DNA of 64,000 nt, from contig JAADJD010000015.1 of assembly GCA_013150955.1 (NCBI GenBank), forward strand, positions 31,315 to 95,314, written 5' to 3'. Of the stretch, positions 44,867 through 53,342 are shown piece after piece; within the stretch, counting starts at the first letter, position 1; each line of letters begins with the position of its first letter. This stretch comes from Calditrichota bacterium (GTDB lineage: Bacteria; Calditrichota; Calditrichia; RBG-13-44-9; J042). The position numbers and the translations under genes are program-made. The notes under the pieces are model-generated. The model did not search any database. It was not told the origin of the DNA and worked only from the letters and a program-made list of their open reading frames with translations.

Positions 44867-45289
44867 CTACCAGTCAAACAGCTGCCACATGGAAAATTTC
44901 ATGTAGTAGCACCCGGCCACAGCCACCACAAAGCCCAGTTTTTGCAGCCAGAATTCCTTCATCACCCGGTCCGGATCATCCACCGCATAGGGCAAAATCT
45001 CAAAATCGACGTCCGGTTCGGTGGAATCGGGGTGGGGTTCAATTTCCCGGGCATCGGTGGACGTCGGCGTTTCCTCGGCCAGGATTTCTTCTTCGCGAAG
45101 GGCACGGCGGATCCGGGCCAGCTTTTGGCGTTGCCCCCCTACCACATCCTCCGCCATCAGGCTTTTCAACACAGATACGCGATCGATGATCCAGCTAAAC
45201 ACCATCAACACCCGTTCCACAAAAATGGACAGGGTTAACATGATGCCCAGGGCGGTTAACAATGGGCCAAGCGGGATGAATTCACCCAT
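44867..45289 (-). CDS. Membrane protein, probable N-terminal part of an amidase fusion
   Basis: The 140 residues begin with a hydrophobic helix and the motif IFVERVLMVFSW, then an acidic Glu/Asp-rich segment, and end in a second helix GFVVAVAGCYYMKFSMWQLFDW. The ATG at 45289 follows GGAGG by six bases. After its TAG (44867-44869) the same frame runs open for 17 codons into the amidase's GTG and encodes a plausible third helix (WEYLLTGVVIGAGSKP). An in-frame nonsense change in a once single gene is the simplest reading. Confidence 0.7.
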   Translation of the reverse strand: MGEFIPLGPLLTALGIMLTLSIFVERVLMVFSWIIDRVSVLKSLMAEDVVGGQRQKLARIRRALREEEILAEETPTSTDAREIEPHPDSTEPDVDFEILPYAVDDPDRVMKEFWLQKLGFVVAVAGCYYMKFSMWQLFDW

Positions 45290-45616
45290 GGGAACCTCCT
45301 CCATTCGCGTGTTTTGGATTCACGAGACCCAACAAGCCGTTCCTGGTTGGTAAATCGACTTCCTGTCCGGGAAAAATCAAAAATTGGTAAGCTCTTCCGT
45401 TCCAATGCCCAATTCAACCAAAATATAGGCATGAAAAACTTTATTTGCCACGGAAGATTCTGCGAAATGAAAAACTTGCCCCCAATTTCGGAGAGCATTG
45501 GCGCTATTTCTACAACAAGAGGCGTCTTATTTCAACCCGTGCCCACTCCACCTCACACACAGCTACCCGATAAAACCCCAAACAACGAAAATGCGATTTA
45601 TCAGAAGAATTTTTAA

Positions 45617-45781
45617 CCCAGATTATGCATGAGCCTACGAATTACACGAATTAAAACGAATAAAAATAATAAAATCCATTTGATGATAGTTGGATGAAAA
45701 TGGGCTCCAGGGTTTATTCGCGATTGTGCCGATATTTTTTGGCTTCATTCGCGTGATTCGCGGTTTAATGCATGATTTGGG
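45617..45781. mobile_element. MITE-like element, copy K
   Basis: A 165-bp copy from CCCAGATTATGCATGAGCC to GCATGATTTGGG, flanked by TTTAA and TTAAA (4-bp TTAA shared). The neighbouring gap 45305-45616 shows no gene or clear signal. Confidence 0.8.
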
Positions 45782-45851
45782 TTAAATGGGAATGAATCTT
45801 CCGTGGTGTGCTGGAAATGTTTAATATAAGCCCAATATCCCGGGATTAAAT

Positions 45852-45905
45852 AAAAAAGCCTGCGGACCGCAGCCCACAGGCGCCGCAGAGACTTGCTCTG
45901 CGGGA
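45852..45905 (-). terminator. Terminator of hutU with a preceding hairpin
   Basis: On the minus strand CCGCAGAG-N5-CTCTGCGG forms one stem, then GCCTG...CAGGC (45858-45881) forms a second that is followed by TTTTTTATT. The pair lies 80-130 bases after the hutU stop. Confidence 0.75.
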
Positions 45906-45985
45906 TGAATTATCTATAAATTTACATGTTTATAAGATATCTTTCAATGTTTTTTAAACAAATATCGACCGTTGTTCTGCACCAT

Positions 45986-47632
45986 TTACAACATAGGAAT
46001 CTTGATCCCGTGCTTTTTAGCAAACCGAATGGCTTCCTCATAACCGGCGTCGGCATGGCGGGCGACCCCAATGCCAGGATCATTGGTTAACACCCGGGCA
46101 ATGCGTTCGGCGGTTTCATCGGTACCATCGGCTACCATCACCATTCCCGAATGCTGTGCGTACCCAATCCCCACGCCGCCACCATGGTGCATGGACACCC
46201 AGGAGGCACCGGAGGCGACATTCAACATGCCATTCAGCAGAGGCCAATCGGCAATAGCATCGCTACCGTCCTTCATGCCTTCGGTTTCCCGATTGGGCGA
46301 AGCCACGGATCCGGTATCCAGATGATCCCGCCCGATAACAATGGGCGCTTTGATTTCGCCTTTTTTTACCAGTTCATTAATGGCCAGACCAAATTTAACC
46401 CGCTCGCCGTATCCCAGCCAGCAGATGCGGGCCGGCAGTCCCTGGAAACGCACCTTTTCATGAGCCATATCAATCCAGCGGATTAAAGCGCTATTGTCCG
46501 GGAAAAGCTCTTTCACCAGGGCATCGGTGCGGTAAATGTCTTCCGGATCGCCCGACAGGGCCACCCAGCGAAATGGGCCTTTCCCCTCGCAAAAGAGCGG
46601 CCGGATATACGCCGGGACAAATCCCGGATAAGCAAACGCATTTTTCACCCCGGCCTTTTGAGCCTGGGCACGCAAGTTGTTGCCGTAATCAAACACCTCG
46701 GCACCCCGCTGCTGCAACTGCAACATGGCCTCGCAGTGGCGAGCCATCGATTGGTAGGTCATCTGAATGTACTTCTCCGGATCCTTCTTCCGCAGCTCCA
46801 GCGCTTCCTGGTAGGGAATTCCTGCCGGAACGTAGCCGTTCAGCTCGTCATGGGCAGAAGTCTGGTCGGTAACGATGTCCGGTACGACGTTGCGTTTAAC
46901 AAACTCCGGGAACACATCGGCAGCATTGCCCAGTAATCCAATGGATAATGGTCGTCGCTCCTGGCGGGCCTTCATGGCCATTTCCAGCGCTTCGTCCAGT
47001 TCGGTAATCATGGTGTCCAGGTATCGGGTTTCCAGCCTTCGGCGAATCCGCTGTTCATCCACCTCTACAATAATGGCCACGCCTTCGTTCATGGTAACGG
47101 CCAGCGGCTGAGCGCCGCCCATTCCGCCCAGTCCAGCCGTCAGGGTCAGGGTACCCGCCAGCGTCCCCCCAAAGCGCTTCCGGGCGATGGCCGCAAACGT
47201 CTCGTAAGTTCCCTGTAAAATGCCCTGGGTACCAATATATATCCAGCTTCCGGCGGTCATCTGACCATACATGATCAGACCCTTCTTCTCCAGCTCCCGA
47301 AACACTTCCCAGGTTGCCCATTTCCCCACCAGATTCGAATTGGCGATCAACACCCGCGGTGCCCAGGGATGGGTTCGGAAAATACCGACCGGTTTCCCGG
47401 ACTGCACCAGAAGGGTTTCATCATTTTCCAGGGATTTCAGGGCATCTACTATGGCATCGAAGGCTTCCCAGTTTCGGGCGGCTTTGCCCGCCCCGCCGTA
47501 CACAACCAGCTCCTCGGGTTTTTCGGCCACTTCCGGATCCAGATTGTTCATCAGCATCCGCATGGCCGCCTCCTGATGCCAGCCCTTACAGGTCAGTTGA
47601 TTACCCCGGGGTGCTTGAATCTCACGCTTCAT
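45986..47632 (-). CDS. hutU: Urocanate hydratase
   Basis: This 548-residue enzyme converts urocanate to imidazolonepropionate, the second step of histidine degradation, using tightly bound NAD. The match is clear across its length: [57 protein letters not shown], the Gly-rich [30 protein letters not shown] and the C-terminal [23 protein letters not shown]. The ATG at 47632 follows a GGAGA site. No hutH, hutI or hutF is adjacent; the rest of the pathway must be elsewhere. Confidence 0.97.
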   Translation of the reverse strand: MKREIQAPRGNQLTCKGWHQEAAMRMLMNNLDPEVAEKPEELVVYGGAGKAARNWEAFDAIVDALKSLENDETLLVQSGKPVGIFRTHPWAPRVLIANSNLVGKWATWEVFRELEKKGLIMYGQMTAGSWIYIGTQGILQGTYETFAAIARKRFGGTLAGTLTLTAGLGGMGGAQPLAVTMNEGVAIIVEVDEQRIRRRLETRYLDTMITELDEALEMAMKARQERRPLSIGLLGNAADVFPEFVKRNVVPDIVTDQTSAHDELNGYVPAGIPYQEALELRKKDPEKYIQMTYQSMARHCEAMLQLQQRGAEVFDYGNNLRAQAQKAGVKNAFAYPGFVPAYIRPLFCEGKGPFRWVALSGDPEDIYRTDALVKELFPDNSALIRWIDMAHEKVRFQGLPARICWLGYGERVKFGLAINELVKKGEIKAPIVIGRDHLDTGSVASPNRETEGMKDGSDAIADWPLLNGMLNVASGASWVSMHHGGGVGIGYAQHSGMVMVADGTDETAERIARVLTNDPGIGVARHADAGYEEAIRFAKKHGIKIPML

Positions 47633-47778
47633 GGTGATTTCTCCAATTTTGCCATCCTTCTTGTTGAAAAGTAAACAGGTCGATTGGGAAAGGCAAGTTT
47701 TTATCCATCCCGTAGCCGGGCAGCGGTTGCCCTTCATGAATGCGCCCCCGGAAAGGGCCTCCGCAAATCTCTTGTTAT

Positions 47779-47942
47779 CCCAGATTATGCATTAAACCAC
47801 GAATTGCACGAATGAACACAAATAAAATTAATAAAATACATTGGATCATATCTGGATTAAAATTCGAGTCGCGGTTTTTTTGCGATTTCATTGACATTTT
47901 TTGGGTTCATTCGCCTGATTCGCGGTTTCAAGTATTAATCGG
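47779..47942. mobile_element. MITE-like element, copy L
   Basis: A slightly diverged copy from CCCAGATTATGCATTAAACC to AAGTATTAATCGG, between hutU and the GHL10 gene. Confidence 0.75.
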
Positions 47943-47963
47943 ATTTATCCGGGATTCTGAGGA

Positions 47964-49193
47964 TTAATCCTGATGATTCCGGGTTGGAGATGCGTGCATC
48001 TTTCCGGGAAGCATGAAGGTTCCGGTCGGTCGAAGGACTGAATCCCCGCGGGACAGGTACCGCTCCAGCATTCTTTCCAGAAGGGGATTTTCTTCGATTT
48101 GATCGAAGGAGAACAGGGTGTAGCCTTTTAATCCAATCTCTTCCACCAGCCGAATTTTCTGGATAACCTGTTCCGGGGACTGATTGTACAGGGAAATGCC
48201 CATGACCAGCTCTTCGGGATGCACTTCCCGCAGCATGATGCGAATGCGCTGAACAAACTCTGAATTCGCCGGTGTGTAATTCATGGGCAGCACAAAATCC
48301 AGCCACCCTTCATTCACCCAGCGATCCCAGTGCTGGTAAAACTCCCAGTGGGCACGGGCCAGATCGGGCTTCACTGCTGCGGTAAGCTGCCGCTGCGGGT
48401 ATCGATCGCGAATCCGCTGTGACAAACGCTTCACGAAATCGGAAAGGCCATCCCGAAGAAACTTTGCCCAGCTGAATAAATAGAATTCATAACCCGAGCG
48501 GGTGTATTTTTGCTGGAATCGATCCGGTGCCTGTTTAAATTCCAGGGGATCAATCACATAGCGCATCCGAAACAAGCGGCGCAAATCCGGGTGAAAATCG
48601 AAATCCGGGCCGGGATAACGAATGTAATCCAGATGAATCCCGTCCACGGCGTATCGGGACAATATATCTTCAATAACATTTTGCAGATGGCGTTGCACCT
48701 CTGGCAGACGGGGGGACACATAGAATCCTTCCCTGGCCCGAAACCGATCCGGTTGCGCAAAAGCCTCGGCATTGGCAAATTGATACGGCCGCGCCAGCCA
48801 GTCCCGCCGCTGATTGGCCAGATGATTCTCCGGCTCCGGCTGCTGCGGCTTGCTCCAGATGTAAAACGCATTCACCCAGGCATGAATCCGAAAATGTGCG
48901 CGCAATGGATGGCGCAACAGGTAATCCAGAGGATCAAAATCCGGCGCCAGAACGTCCGCCCGCGGTTCAAAACGGCTATCATAATAAGCATCTCCCCGAC
49001 CCCGAACCTGAACGAACAGATCGGTGAATCCCAGCCGATAAGCGGTTTCCAGAAAACGATCGATCCGTTCCGGGCGGGTCATCTGATGGCGAATAATCCA
49101 CAGCCCCCGTATCGCCACCCGGGACGAGTCCCCTCCCGATGCCCATTCAGGGAGCAACAACAAACAGGCAATGAACACGAGAATGCGTTTCAT
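47964..49193 (-). CDS. Secreted GHL10 (DUF187/YngK-like) glycoside hydrolase-like protein
   Basis: A 409-residue exported protein with a signal peptide (ILVFIACLLLLPEWASG). The TIM-barrel domain starts with IRGLWIIRHQMTRPERIDRFLETAYRLGFTDLFVQVRGRGDA, characteristic of the GHL10 family, and has IHAWVNAFYIW, the conserved DGIHLDYIRYPG and LDFVLPMNYT motifs. Family members cleave or bind peptidoglycan- or polysaccharide-derived glycans, but activity is proven for few. No sorting tag is present, so it is probably periplasmic. Confidence 0.85.
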   Translation of the reverse strand: MKRILVFIACLLLLPEWASGGDSSRVAIRGLWIIRHQMTRPERIDRFLETAYRLGFTDLFVQVRGRGDAYYDSRFEPRADVLAPDFDPLDYLLRHPLRAHFRIHAWVNAFYIWSKPQQPEPENHLANQRRDWLARPYQFANAEAFAQPDRFRAREGFYVSPRLPEVQRHLQNVIEDILSRYAVDGIHLDYIRYPGPDFDFHPDLRRLFRMRYVIDPLEFKQAPDRFQQKYTRSGYEFYLFSWAKFLRDGLSDFVKRLSQRIRDRYPQRQLTAAVKPDLARAHWEFYQHWDRWVNEGWLDFVLPMNYTPANSEFVQRIRIMLREVHPEELVMGISLYNQSPEQVIQKIRLVEEIGLKGYTLFSFDQIEENPLLERMLERYLSRGDSVLRPTGTFMLPGKMHASPTRNHQD

Positions 49194-49375
49194 ATCAGGC
49201 CAAATATAGAACCAGAAGTCCAGAAGTTACAACTCTTTTCCAAAACGAAATGGGTGCTCCTGATCCACCGAAGGGACAATTTTCAGCTTGACTATTCGAC
49301 CTGTTTAAGGATATAATTTAACGGTGCCAATAAAAAAACACCATTTCGGTCTCATCAAGAGGATAGGAGCTTAAT

Positions 49376-52300
49376 ATGAACATTCGTTTGTGGATTGTTC
49401 TGCTGGGAACCCTGATCAGCACGCTTGTGCCAGCTACCCAAACCATTCATCACGAATTGACCGTTCGCCTGGATCCGAAAGCCGGTACCCTGACGGTGAC
49501 CGATGCCATTTCGATTCCTGAAAATCAACGATCCTCCATCCGGTATTTTCTGCTCCACGAAAATTTAGAAATTCAGTCCGTTTCATCGGGGGTGGTCATT
49601 CGGGAAGAAAACCGGACACCCCGTGCCGCCGATTTTGGACTCCCTGAAAATCGATTCCGGCTGCCGGAAACCCCTGGCGTCAGGCTGTATCGGATCGAAT
49701 TCACCGAAGCACCGGAAGCGCCCATCCGCTTTACCATCACTTATCGCGGCACCATTCGGCATCCCCTGCAACAAATGGCGGAAGAATACGAACGGGCATT
49801 CAGCGAAACGCCCGGCATCATCTCCGAAGAAGGGGTGTATCTGGCCGGATCTTCCTACTGGATTCCCTGGTTCAATGCCACGCTGATTACCTTCAATCTG
49901 ACGACCGAACTGCCCAGAGGATGGGACGCCGTCAGCCAGGGAAAACGCACCCTGCATGAACAGCAGAACGATCGGCAGGTGACCCGCTGGGAATGTCCTC
50001 ACCCCATGGAAGAAGTGTACTTAATCGCCGCCCCCTTTCATGAATATCACAAACAGGTGGGAGCGGTAACCGTTTTTGCCTTTCTGCGCACTCCGGATGA
50101 AAGTCTGGCCAATAAATACCTGGAAACCACCGGCCAGTATCTGGAAATGTACCGGCAATTGATCGGGCCCTATCCCTACAGCAAGTTTGCCCTGGTGGAA
50201 AACTTCTGGGAAACGGGATACGGCATGCCTTCCTTTACATTGCTGGGGCCCCGGATCATCCGTTTCCCGTTTATTTTGCACTCCTCCTATCCACACGAGT
50301 TGCTGCATAACTGGTGGGGGAATGGTGTATTTGTGGACTACGATGAGGGCAACTGGTGCGAAGGACTGACCGCCTACATGGCCGACCACCAGATTAAAGA
50401 ACAAAGAGGGCAGGGCGAGGATTACCGACGATCGACCCTGCAAAAATTTACCGATTACGTCCATCCTGCCAACGATTTTCCCCTGGTAAAATTTCGTAAC
50501 CGTTACAGCGCCGCTTCGGAAGCCATTGGCTATGGCAAGACCCTGATGATGTTCCACATGTTGCGGCGCCAGGTGGGCGATGAAACCTTCATTCGGGCAT
50601 TTCAGCGGTTTTACCGGGAAAACAAATTCCGGCGCGCCAATTTCGAAGACATTCGCAGAGCCTTCGAAGCGGTGACCGGTCAATCGTTCGCTGACTTTTT
50701 CAACCAGTGGACGCGCCGCACGGGTGCCCCTCAACTGGCGATTTCGAACATTCGGCTACAGCAAAATCATCCAAAATTTGAGCTGGAACTGACCCTGAAA
50801 CAGACTCAGGAAGAGGCGCCGTTTGTGCTGGAGGTTCCCATCGCCGTGACCCTGGAGGGAGAATCCCGGGTCACCTGGAAGACGGTTCGCATGACCCAGC
50901 GGGAACAAACCTTCCGCCTGGCTTTTGATCGCCGTCCGCTTCGGGTGGATGTGGATCCGCAATTTGACGTTTTCCGACGATTGGATCGGAATGAAATTCC
51001 CCCGGCATTATCCAAAGCCTTTGGCGCCAGCCGGGTTCTGATTGTTTTACCATCGGATGTGCCCACCCCTCTAAAATCGGCGTACGAGAAACTGGCCGAA
51101 ACCTGGGCCGGCGAAAAAACCGACAAAATATCGGTAACCAGCGATGCCGATCTTCAGCAGTTGCCAGCAGACCGGGCGGTGTGGATTTTTGGATGGAAGA
51201 ATCAATTCCTGTCCCTGTTTCAAAAGGGTCTGGCGGATTACGACGTGGCCATTCAGGCGGATGGGGTTCGTTTCGGGAATACCCGCGTGCCATCGGAGAA
51301 CCACAGCGTGGTCATTGCCACCCGCCATCCGGGCAATCCCGCCAGCGTGGTGGTGTGGCTGGCTACTCGCAATCCCAATGCTTGGAACGGCCTGGCCCGA
51401 AAGCTGCCGCATTACGGTAAATACAGCTACCTGGCCTTTGAAGGGGATGAACCCACCAATGTGGTGAAAGGGCAGTGGCCGGTGGTCAATTCCCCCTTAA
51501 CCCGGAGTGTGCCCGGCACAGAGGGAGCGGAACAGATTGTTCCCGTATTCCCCAAACGGAGCGCACTGGCACAGCTCAAACCGCTGTTTTCCGCCAGGCG
51601 AATGGCACAGCACATTGCTTATTTAAGCAGTCCGGAACTGGAAGGTCGTGGTGTGGATACCCGCGGTATTGATCGCGCGGCTCAATACATTGCGGAACAA
51701 TTCCAGGCTGCGGGATTGCTGCCGGGGGGAGATAACAATACCTATTTTCAGAGCTGGGAAGATGTGGCGGGACGCGACAATCGAAAGGTAGAACTTAAGA
51801 ACGTCATTGGCATCTTGCCGGGTAGCCATCCCGATTGGAAAGATCAATCGGTCATCATCAGTGCCCACTATGATCATCTGGGATACGGCTGGCCGGATGT
51901 GTACCAGGGCAATGAAGGGAAACTCCATCCCGGTGCGGACGACAATGCCAGTGGCGTGGCCGTTTTACTGGAGCTGGCAAAAGTTCTCGGGAAATCGGAA
52001 AAACCCAAACGGACGATCATTTTTATTGCATTTACCGCCGAGGAAAGCGGGCTGCGGGGATCCCGTTATTACGTCCGCCATTCGGGGGACTATCCAGTAT
52101 CCAAACTCATGGGTGTGATTAATCTGGATACGGTTGGTCGGCTCAAGAACAATCCCCTTCTGGTATTGAATGCCAATACCGCCCGGGAGTGGCGCTTCAT
52201 TTTTATGGGGGCCAGCTACGTCACCGGGGTTGAATCGAAAGTGATCGACCAGCGGCTGGATGCCAGCGATCAGGTGCCATTCATCGAGGCGGGCGTACCG

Positions 52301-52765
52301 GCTGTACAGCTTTTCTCCGGGGCGCACCTGGATTACCACCGTCCCGGCGATACCGCTGATAAAATCGATCTCGACGGACTGGTCAAGGTGGCCACTTTTG
52401 TTCGGGAGGCTCTTTTATACCTGGCAGAACGAGAGGAACCGCTCACGGTCACCATTGCAGGGGCCGAATCTTCCCACCGGCCGGCTCCACCACGTGGTAC
52501 TCGAAGGGTGAGCACCGGCACCGTTCCCGATTTTGCCTACAGCGGCGAGGGGGTTAAAATCGGTTCCATCGTACCGGATTCGCCAGCGGCACAGGCGGGA
52601 CTTCAGGCCGGTGACATTATCATCCGCGTGGAAGACCAGCCCATAAAATCGCTGCGGGATTATTCCGACGTGCTTAAAAAATACAATCCCGGGGATACCA
52701 TTCAACTGACCGTTTTGCGGGATCATCAGGAGGTGGAAGTGCGCCTGACCTTAAAAGCCCGATAG
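49376..52765 (+). CDS. Secreted peptidase fusion: M1-like, M28 and PDZ domains
   Basis: A 1129-residue protein with an N-terminal signal peptide. Residues about 25-450 form an M1-like gluzincin with HELLH near 307 and the third ligand Glu in NWCEGL; the aminopeptidase GxMEN loop is replaced by GYGMPSF. After a linker of mixed folds, residues about 740-1010 form an M28 di-zinc peptidase: SAHYDHLG, GADDNASG, TAEESGLRGS, INLDTVGR and SGAHLDYH supply the ligands. A C-terminal PDZ domain (about 1045-1129, GIIVPDSPAAQAGLQ-like) follows. Two complete exopeptidase modules in one chain suggest processive peptide breakdown in the periplasm. Confidence 0.9.
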   Translation: MNIRLWIVLLGTLISTLVPATQTIHHELTVRLDPKAGTLTVTDAISIPENQRSSIRYFLLHENLEIQSVSSGVVIREENRTPRAADFGLPENRFRLPETPGVRLYRIEFTEAPEAPIRFTITYRGTIRHPLQQMAEEYERAFSETPGIISEEGVYLAGSSYWIPWFNATLITFNLTTELPRGWDAVSQGKRTLHEQQNDRQVTRWECPHPMEEVYLIAAPFHEYHKQVGAVTVFAFLRTPDESLANKYLETTGQYLEMYRQLIGPYPYSKFALVENFWETGYGMPSFTLLGPRIIRFPFILHSSYPHELLHNWWGNGVFVDYDEGNWCEGLTAYMADHQIKEQRGQGEDYRRSTLQKFTDYVHPANDFPLVKFRNRYSAASEAIGYGKTLMMFHMLRRQVGDETFIRAFQRFYRENKFRRANFEDIRRAFEAVTGQSFADFFNQWTRRTGAPQLAISNIRLQQNHPKFELELTLKQTQEEAPFVLEVPIAVTLEGESRVTWKTVRMTQREQTFRLAFDRRPLRVDVDPQFDVFRRLDRNEIPPALSKAFGASRVLIVLPSDVPTPLKSAYEKLAETWAGEKTDKISVTSDADLQQLPADRAVWIFGWKNQFLSLFQKGLADYDVAIQADGVRFGNTRVPSENHSVVIATRHPGNPASVVVWLATRNPNAWNGLARKLPHYGKYSYLAFEGDEPTNVVKGQWPVVNSPLTRSVPGTEGAEQIVPVFPKRSALAQLKPLFSARRMAQHIAYLSSPELEGRGVDTRGIDRAAQYIAEQFQAAGLLPGGDNNTYFQSWEDVAGRDNRKVELKNVIGILPGSHPDWKDQSVIISAHYDHLGYGWPDVYQGNEGKLHPGADDNASGVAVLLELAKVLGKSEKPKRTIIFIAFTAEESGLRGSRYYVRHSGDYPVSKLMGVINLDTVGRLKNNPLLVLNANTAREWRFIFMGASYVTGVESKVIDQRLDASDQVPFIEAGVPAVQLFSGAHLDYHRPGDTADKIDLDGLVKVATFVREALLYLAEREEPLTVTIAGAESSHRPAPPRGTRRVSTGTVPDFAYSGEGVKIGSIVPDSPAAQAGLQAGDIIIRVEDQPIKSLRDYSDVLKKYNPGDTIQLTVLRDHQEVEVRLTLKAR

Positions 52766-52814
52766 TATCGGCGGAAACGAAACAACAACACGCACTAAAA
52801 AATGCTGGAGTCCC

Positions 52815-53321
52815 ATGAACCGGAATATGTACAACCTTGCCTGTTTTCTGCTCGTTGCGGGACTGATAGGACTTTTGGGTTGCAACCAGGGTCTTTCGCC
52901 AGAAGCTGCCGGACCTTCCATTACCGGCATCAGTGGCACCATTTATTTTAAAAACTGGCCACCGGCAGACAGCCTGTTTGATTTGCGCCTGGTGGTGTTC
53001 AAGACCTTTCCTCCAGAAAACATCGTGGAAGCGGTTGTGAATCAGGAAGCCTTTGCCTATCCCCCCATTACGCAAAAAGAAGGTTTGCCTTTGAACGTTC
53101 AGCAGACGGATTACCTGATGGAACTTCCGCCAGGGAGATATGAATACATTGTGGTGGCCTGGCAATACGGGCCCAACGTGTTTTCGGACTGGCGGGCGGC
53201 GGGACAATACGATACGGATGAGGATCCCAATCCCACCGCCGTGGATATCCAGGAAGGAGAGTTGTTGACCAACATCGATATTGATGTGGACTTTGAGAAT
53301 CTTCCCCCATCACCTTTTTAA
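52815..53321 (+). CDS. Lipoprotein encoded before a TonB-dependent receptor
   Basis: The 168-residue product has a lipoprotein signal (VAGLIGLLGC, Cys about residue 22) and a beta-rich mature part with ISGTIYFKNWPPADSLFDLRLVVF and ELPPGRYEYIVVAWQYG, which look like one small Ig-like or transthyretin-like domain. It lies 21 bp before a TonB receptor gene in the same direction. A lipoprotein partner that captures substrate for the receptor, as HmuY or SusD-like proteins do, is an inference. Confidence 0.72.
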   Translation: MNRNMYNLACFLLVAGLIGLLGCNQGLSPEAAGPSITGISGTIYFKNWPPADSLFDLRLVVFKTFPPENIVEAVVNQEAFAYPPITQKEGLPLNVQQTDYLMELPPGRYEYIVVAWQYGPNVFSDWRAAGQYDTDEDPNPTAVDIQEGELLTNIDIDVDFENLPPSPF

Positions 53322-53342
53322 TCACAAAACAGGCGTGGAACC

